Assembly: GCA_035530135.1 (NCBI GenBank)
Contig: DATKVJ010000161.1
Span: forward strand, 1-64,000
DNA: 64,000 nucleotides
Origin: CAIYYX01 sp035530135
GTDB taxonomy: Bacteria; Pseudomonadota; Gammaproteobacteria; Burkholderiales; Rhodocyclaceae
Direction of reading: 5' to 3'
Made by a program: the position numbers and the translations under genes. The notes beneath the pieces were generated by a model. The model had not been told where the DNA came from. It made no database searches and saw only the letters and a program-made list of their open reading frames with translations. Positions 60,321 to 64,000 of the stretch are shown one piece after another. The first letter of the stretch is position 1. Every line of letters starts with the position of its first letter.

Positions 60321-61649
60321 ATGACCCAAATGACCCCGGCGGAAATCGTCTCCGAACTCGACAAGCACATCGTCGGCCAGTCCCGCGCCAAGCGCGCCGT
60401 CGCCATCGCGCTGCGCAACCGCTGGCGCCGGGCGCAGGTGGCGGAGCCGCTGCGCACCGAGATCACGCCCAAGAACATCCTGATGATCGGCCCGACCGGC
60501 GTCGGCAAGACCGAGATCGCGCGGCGCCTGGCCCGGCTCGCCAACGCGCCCTTCATCAAGGTCGAGGCGACGAAGTTCACCGAGGTCGGCTACGTCGGGC
60601 GCGACGTCGATACCATCATCCGCGATCTGGCCGAGACGGCGATCAAGGACGCCCGCGAGGCGGCGATGCGCGCGATGCGCGACCGGGCGGAAGACGCCGC
60701 CGAGGACCGGGTGCTCGACGCCCTGCTGACGCCGGCGCGCGGCGCCGCCCCGGACGACGAGGCGGCGAGGGACTCCGCGACGCGGCAGAAGTTTCGCAAG
60801 AAGCTGCGCGAGGGCGAACTGGACGACAAGGAGATCGAGATCGAGGTCGCCGCCGTCTCGGCGCAGATGGAGATCTTTGCGCCGCCCGGGATGGAGGATC
60901 TGACCCAGCAGATCCAGGGTATGTTCCAGAACCTGGGCGGGGCCAAGCGCCGGCTGCGCAAGCTGAAGATCAAGGACGCGATGAAGGCGCTGACCGACGA
61001 GGAGGCGGCGCGCCTGATCAACGACGAGGAGATCAAGGCGCAGGCGCTCGCCAACGTCGAGCAGAACGGCATCGTGTTTCTCGACGAGATCGACAAGATC
61101 GCGGCCCGTTCCGAGCACCAGGGCGCCGACGTCTCGCGCCAGGGCGTGCAGCGCGACCTGCTGCCGCTGGTCGAGGGCACCACGGTGTCGACCAAGTACG
61201 GCATGATCAAGACCGACCACATCCTGTTCATCGCCAGCGGCGCCTTCCACCTCGCCAAGCCCTCAGACCTGATCCCTGAGATGCAGGGTCGCTTCCCGAT
61301 CAGGGTCGAGCTCGACTCGCTCTCCATCGACGACTTCGAGCGCATCCTGACCGCCACCGACGCCTGCCTAACGCGCCAATACCAGGAACTGCTCGGCACC
61401 GAGCGCGTGGTCCTGGAGTTCGCCGCGGAGGGCATCCGGCGCCTGGCCGAGATCGCCTTCGCGGTCAATGAAAAGACCGAGAACATCGGCGCCCGCCGTC
61501 TCTATACGGTGATGGAGAAGCTGCTCGAGGACGTCTCCTTCGAAGCCGGGCGCCGCGGCACGGAGACGGTGACCATCGATGCCGCCTACGTCGACAGCCG
61601 GCTGAAGGAGCTCGCGCAGAGCGAGGATCTGGCGCGCTACGTTTTGTAG
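60321..61649 (+). CDS. hslU: ATP-dependent protease ATPase subunit HslU
   Basis: 442 aa AAA+ unfoldase: Walker A GPTGVGKTEIARR, Walker B GIVFLDEIDKIA, sensor 1 in LFIASGAFHLAKPSDLIPE, the pore motif KVEATKFTEVGYVGRDV and an I-domain (about 110-240). The C-terminus ends EDLARYVL, the tail that inserts into HslV. Heat-shock type complex in the cytoplasm. Confidence 0.97.
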   Translation: MTQMTPAEIVSELDKHIVGQSRAKRAVAIALRNRWRRAQVAEPLRTEITPKNILMIGPTGVGKTEIARRLARLANAPFIKVEATKFTEVGYVGRDVDTIIRDLAETAIKDAREAAMRAMRDRAEDAAEDRVLDALLTPARGAAPDDEAARDSATRQKFRKKLREGELDDKEIEIEVAAVSAQMEIFAPPGMEDLTQQIQGMFQNLGGAKRRLRKLKIKDAMKALTDEEAARLINDEEIKAQALANVEQNGIVFLDEIDKIAARSEHQGADVSRQGVQRDLLPLVEGTTVSTKYGMIKTDHILFIASGAFHLAKPSDLIPEMQGRFPIRVELDSLSIDDFERILTATDACLTRQYQELLGTERVVLEFAAEGIRRLAEIAFAVNEKTENIGARRLYTVMEKLLEDVSFEAGRRGTETVTIDAAYVDSRLKELAQSEDLARYVL

Positions 61650-61671
61650 TTTTTTTCAAGAAGGAGTTTCA

Positions 61672-62124
61672 ATGCTGAGACCAAACACGCTGCGCAATTG
61701 CGCGCTGATCGCCTGCCTGCTGACGGCGCCCGCCTGGGCGCAGACGGTCGAGGTGGATCATCCCTGGGTGCGCGGCACCGTGACCGGCCAGACCGCCACC
61801 GGCGCCTTCATGGAGTTGAAATCGGCCGATGGGGCGACTCTGGTCGGGGTCTCCAGTCCGGTGTCCAAACTGGCGCAGATCCACCAGATGGTGATGGACA
61901 AGAATGTCATGAGGATGCAGGCCATCCCCAAGCTGGATCTGCCGGCGGGCAAGGCCGTCCTACTCGAGCCGGGCAGCTATCACATCATGCTGACCGGACT
62001 CGTCCGGCCGCTGAAGAAGGGGGAGGTCGTGCCGCTGATCCTGAAGATCGAGACCAAGGACCGAAAGATGATCGAGGTCCCGGTCAAGGCCGAGGTGCGC
62101 GCCCTGACCGCGATGCCGATGTGA
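61672..62124 (+). CDS. Periplasmic copper chaperone, PCu(A)C family
   Basis: 150 aa with a signal peptide ending APAWAQ. The copper motif H-M-x10-M-x21-H-x-M can be read as IHQMVMDKNVMRM followed by SYHIMLTGL. VDHPWVRGTVTG is the family start. It carries Cu(I) in the periplasm, usually to the CuA site of cytochrome oxidase. AAGGAG lies 8 nt before the ATG. Converges with lysA. Confidence 0.92.
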   Translation: MLRPNTLRNCALIACLLTAPAWAQTVEVDHPWVRGTVTGQTATGAFMELKSADGATLVGVSSPVSKLAQIHQMVMDKNVMRMQAIPKLDLPAGKAVLLEPGSYHIMLTGLVRPLKKGEVVPLILKIETKDRKMIEVPVKAEVRALTAMPM

Positions 62125-62158
62125 GGGCCCGTCTCAGCGGGTCGCGTGCCCCGCGCGG

Positions 62159-63418
62159 TCATTCGTCCCCGGCAGCGGAGACGATGCTCTCCAGCGCGTA
62201 GAGTTCTTCGACCCGCTCGCGGCGCCTGATCAGGTGCGCGCGCGCGCCATCGACCAGAACCTCGGCGGCGCGCGGGCGGGTGTTGTAGTTCGAGCTCATC
62301 GCCATGCCGTAGGCGCCGGCGGACATCACCGCCAGCAAGTCTCCTTCGGCCAGCGCCAGGCTGCGTCCGTGGCCTAGGAAGTCGCCGCTCTCGCACACCG
62401 GACCGACCACTTCGTAGCGCCGCTCGCCGCCGCGGTCCCGGCGCACCGCCAGGATGTCGTGCCAGGCGTCGTAGAGCGCCGGGCGCATCAGGTCGTTCAT
62501 CGCAGCATCGACCACGGCGAAGCTCTTCTCCACGCCGTGCTTGACGACCGCCACCCGGGTGAGCAGCACGCCGGCGTTGCCGACCAGCGAGCGCCCCGGC
62601 GCGAACACCAGGTGCTCGCGTCTGTCCTTGAGCAGTTCCAGCATCGGCGCCAGGTATTCGGCGGCGGTCGGTGCCGCCTCGTCGCGATAGCGGATGCCCA
62701 TGCCGCCGCCCAGATCGAGATGCGCCAGGGCGATCCCCTGTGCGGCCAGCGCGTCGGCAAGATCGAGCAGCTTTCGCGTCGCCTCGGCCGCCGGCACCGG
62801 GTCGAGCAATTGCGAGCCGATGTGGCAGGCGATGCCCCTGATCTCGATCCCGGGCAGGGCCCGGGCGCGCAGGTAGAGCGCCAGGGCGTCTTCGAAGGCA
62901 ATGCCGAACTTGTTGTTCTTCAGGCCGGTCGAGATATAGGGATGGGTCTTGGCATCGACGTCCGGATTGACGCGCAGGGCGATCGGCGCGCGCCGTCCCG
63001 TGCTTGCCGCGATCTCGGCGAGACTAACCAGTTCGCTCTCCGACTCGACGTTGAAGCAGCCAATTCCGGCTTCGAGCGCCGCGCGCAGCTCCTCGCGCGA
63101 CTTGCCCACCCCGGAGAACACCACCGACTCGGGCCTGCCCCCGGCGGCCAGCACCCGGGCGAGTTCGCCGCCGGAGACGATGTCGAAGCCGGTTCCCAGA
63201 CGCGCGAACAGGTTGAGGATGGCGAGGTTGGAATTGGCCTTGACCGCGTAGCACAGGCTCGCGGACCGCCCCGCCAGGGCGTCGCGGTAGGCACCGACGG
63301 CAGCGGTCAGCGCGGCGCGGGAATAGACGTAACAGGGCGTACCGAATTGTTCGGCGATCTGCGCCAGCGGCAGGGATTCGACGCAGAGCGCGCCCTGGCG
63401 GTAAGTGAACGCATTCAT
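62159..63418 (-). CDS. lysA: Diaminopimelate decarboxylase
   Basis: 419 aa, PLP fold III. The Schiff-base Lys is in YAVKANSNLAIL; GFDIVSGGEL, GGGMGIRY and the active-site Cys of VGPVCESGDFL are present. It makes lysine from meso-diaminopimelate. Its ATG overlaps the stop of the small lipoprotein gene (ATGA), the typical lptM-lysA order next to cyaY. Confidence 0.97.
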   Translation of the reverse strand: MNAFTYRQGALCVESLPLAQIAEQFGTPCYVYSRAALTAAVGAYRDALAGRSASLCYAVKANSNLAILNLFARLGTGFDIVSGGELARVLAAGGRPESVVFSGVGKSREELRAALEAGIGCFNVESESELVSLAEIAASTGRRAPIALRVNPDVDAKTHPYISTGLKNNKFGIAFEDALALYLRARALPGIEIRGIACHIGSQLLDPVPAAEATRKLLDLADALAAQGIALAHLDLGGGMGIRYRDEAAPTAAEYLAPMLELLKDRREHLVFAPGRSLVGNAGVLLTRVAVVKHGVEKSFAVVDAAMNDLMRPALYDAWHDILAVRRDRGGERRYEVVGPVCESGDFLGHGRSLALAEGDLLAVMSAGAYGMAMSSNYNTRPRAAEVLVDGARAHLIRRRERVEELYALESIVSAAGDE

Positions 63419-63582
63419 TGTGCGGGCTTGGGTGCGTTGCTATCATCGCGGGGCGTTGCGGCCGCCAGCGCTGAGAAACCGAGCAGCGGCGGGGTCGCCG
63501 GGCCGGACGGCCGGACCAGCGGCGTTTTGGTGCCGCAGCCGGAAAGCGCGGCGAGGAAGCATAGGGCGATGATCGGGCGCAT
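63415..63582 (-). CDS. lptM: LPS-assembly lipoprotein LptM (YifL-like)
   Basis: 55 aa from the ATG at 63582. Lipoprotein signal ends ALCFLAALSGCGTKTPLVRP; the C-G-x-K-x-P-L after the lipobox is the LptM signature. LptM binds the LptDE complex in the outer membrane. Divergent from cyaY, overlapping lysA by 4 bp. Confidence 0.88.
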   Translation of the reverse strand: MRPIIALCFLAALSGCGTKTPLVRPSGPATPPLLGFSALAAATPRDDSNAPKPAQ

Positions 63583-63629
63583 GATGCGGCGGGGAATGAA
63601 AAATTTCGATGCTATCACGGGAGTCGGCA

Positions 63630-63950
63630 ATGGATGAGCGCGAATTCAATGGCCAGGCGGATGCCATGCTGGCGCAGATCGAAGCGGCGCTGGAGCATTC
63701 CGGCGCCGATCTCGATTTCGAAATGAAGCCGGGCGGCGTCCTGGAACTGGAGTTCGCCGACGGCAGCAAGATCATCGTCAATCGCCATAGCGCGGCGCGC
63801 GAGATCTGGGTCGCCGCCAGGTCCGGCGGCTATCACTTCAGTCACGAATCCTCCGGCCGCTGGATTGCCAGCCGCGACGGGCAGGAACTGCTCGCGGTGC
63901 TGGCGCGCTGTATCGCCGAGCAGTCGGGGACAGCGATTACGCTGGGCTAA
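63630..63950 (+). CDS. cyaY: Bacterial frataxin CyaY
   Basis: 106 aa from the ATG at 63630, 9 nt behind GGGAG. The acidic first helix (MDEREFNGQADAMLAQIEAALE) and the sheet with LELEFADGSKIIVNRHSAAREIWVAARSGGYHF are the frataxin fold. It binds iron and tunes Fe-S cluster assembly by IscS. Ends TAA directly before a dispersed repeat in reverse orientation. Confidence 0.95.
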   Translation: MDEREFNGQADAMLAQIEAALEHSGADLDFEMKPGGVLELEFADGSKIIVNRHSAAREIWVAARSGGYHFSHESSGRWIASRDGQELLAVLARCIAEQSGTAITLG

Positions 63951-64000
63951 TGCCGCGACGCGCCATAAGTGCCCTGGGTTGTCGCCGGGTAACAGCGCCC
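63950..64000 (-). repeat. Dispersed intergenic repeat, copy 4 (incomplete at window edge)
   Basis: Minus-strand copy of the repeat. The core GGGCACTTATG and the preceding TACCCGGCGACAACC match the unit at 26405-26446; the GCCGC stem is altered. It continues past the window end. Confidence 0.72.

Overview
The window is a high-GC bacterial chromosome segment with densely packed genes on both strands. Gene families and gene order point to a betaproteobacterium, probably in or near the Rhodocyclales/Sterolibacteriaceae: yqgE-ruvX-pyrR-pyrB-pyrX, argS-SPOR-dsbA, hslVU, lysA-lptM-cyaY, a liu leucine-degradation operon, class I PHA synthase, and CoA-dependent aromatic degradation with tungstate uptake. 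The taxonomic placement is an inference from content; no 16S gene is present.

Layout. 1-316: tail of an MFS (probably OFA-type) transporter and its small subunit. 397-3891: a two-component pair with a sigma-54-dependent response regulator and a membrane histidine kinase. 3929-11738: a TetR regulator and a four-gene catabolic cluster (enoyl-CoA hydratase/3-hydroxyacyl-CoA dehydrogenase, thiolase, solute-binding protein, feruloyl-CoA-synthase-like ligase). This cluster is bracketed by two nearly identical predicted small RNAs with C-rich, anti-Shine-Dalgarno loops. 11897-25045: housekeeping genes (mscS, yqgE, ruvX, pyrR, pyrB, a catalytically degenerate pyrC, yggT, proC, yggS, pilT, pilU, an rRNA methyltransferase, hemJ). 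25153-26322: pobA. 27436-30353: a tungstate/molybdate-type ABC importer. 30450-35291: a complete livKHMGF branched-chain amino acid importer.

35373-38652 is a 3.28-kb AT-richer transposon with 17-bp terminal inverted repeats and an 8-bp target duplication. It carries an IS1-family transposase, a DUF3800 protein, two small unknown proteins, and two structured noncoding stretches. It sits just upstream of the livK promoter. 38670-39272 is an ankyrin lipoprotein. 39357-50854 is the leucine/isovalerate (liu) operon, read leftward from a MerR-type promoter that holds a perfect 24-bp palindrome, with liuR just upstream. 51024-54344 holds a metallo-beta-lactamase-fold hydrolase, phaC and a translationally coupled PIN-domain protein. 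The rest is housekeeping: two dsbA paralogues, SPOR protein, argS, ubiB, hslV, hslU, a PCu(A)C copper chaperone, lysA, lptM and cyaY.

As a whole the genes suggest an aromatic- and fatty/branched-acid-using heterotroph. Acyl-CoA products of phenylpropanoid and leucine breakdown would feed acetyl-CoA and PHB storage. A dispersed repeat with a GGGCACTTRTGCCGC core follows directly on several genes and in three cases appears to supply the TAG stop codon. The best candidates for new biology are the twin sRNAs around the catabolic cassette and the passenger-carrying transposon with its structured noncoding region.
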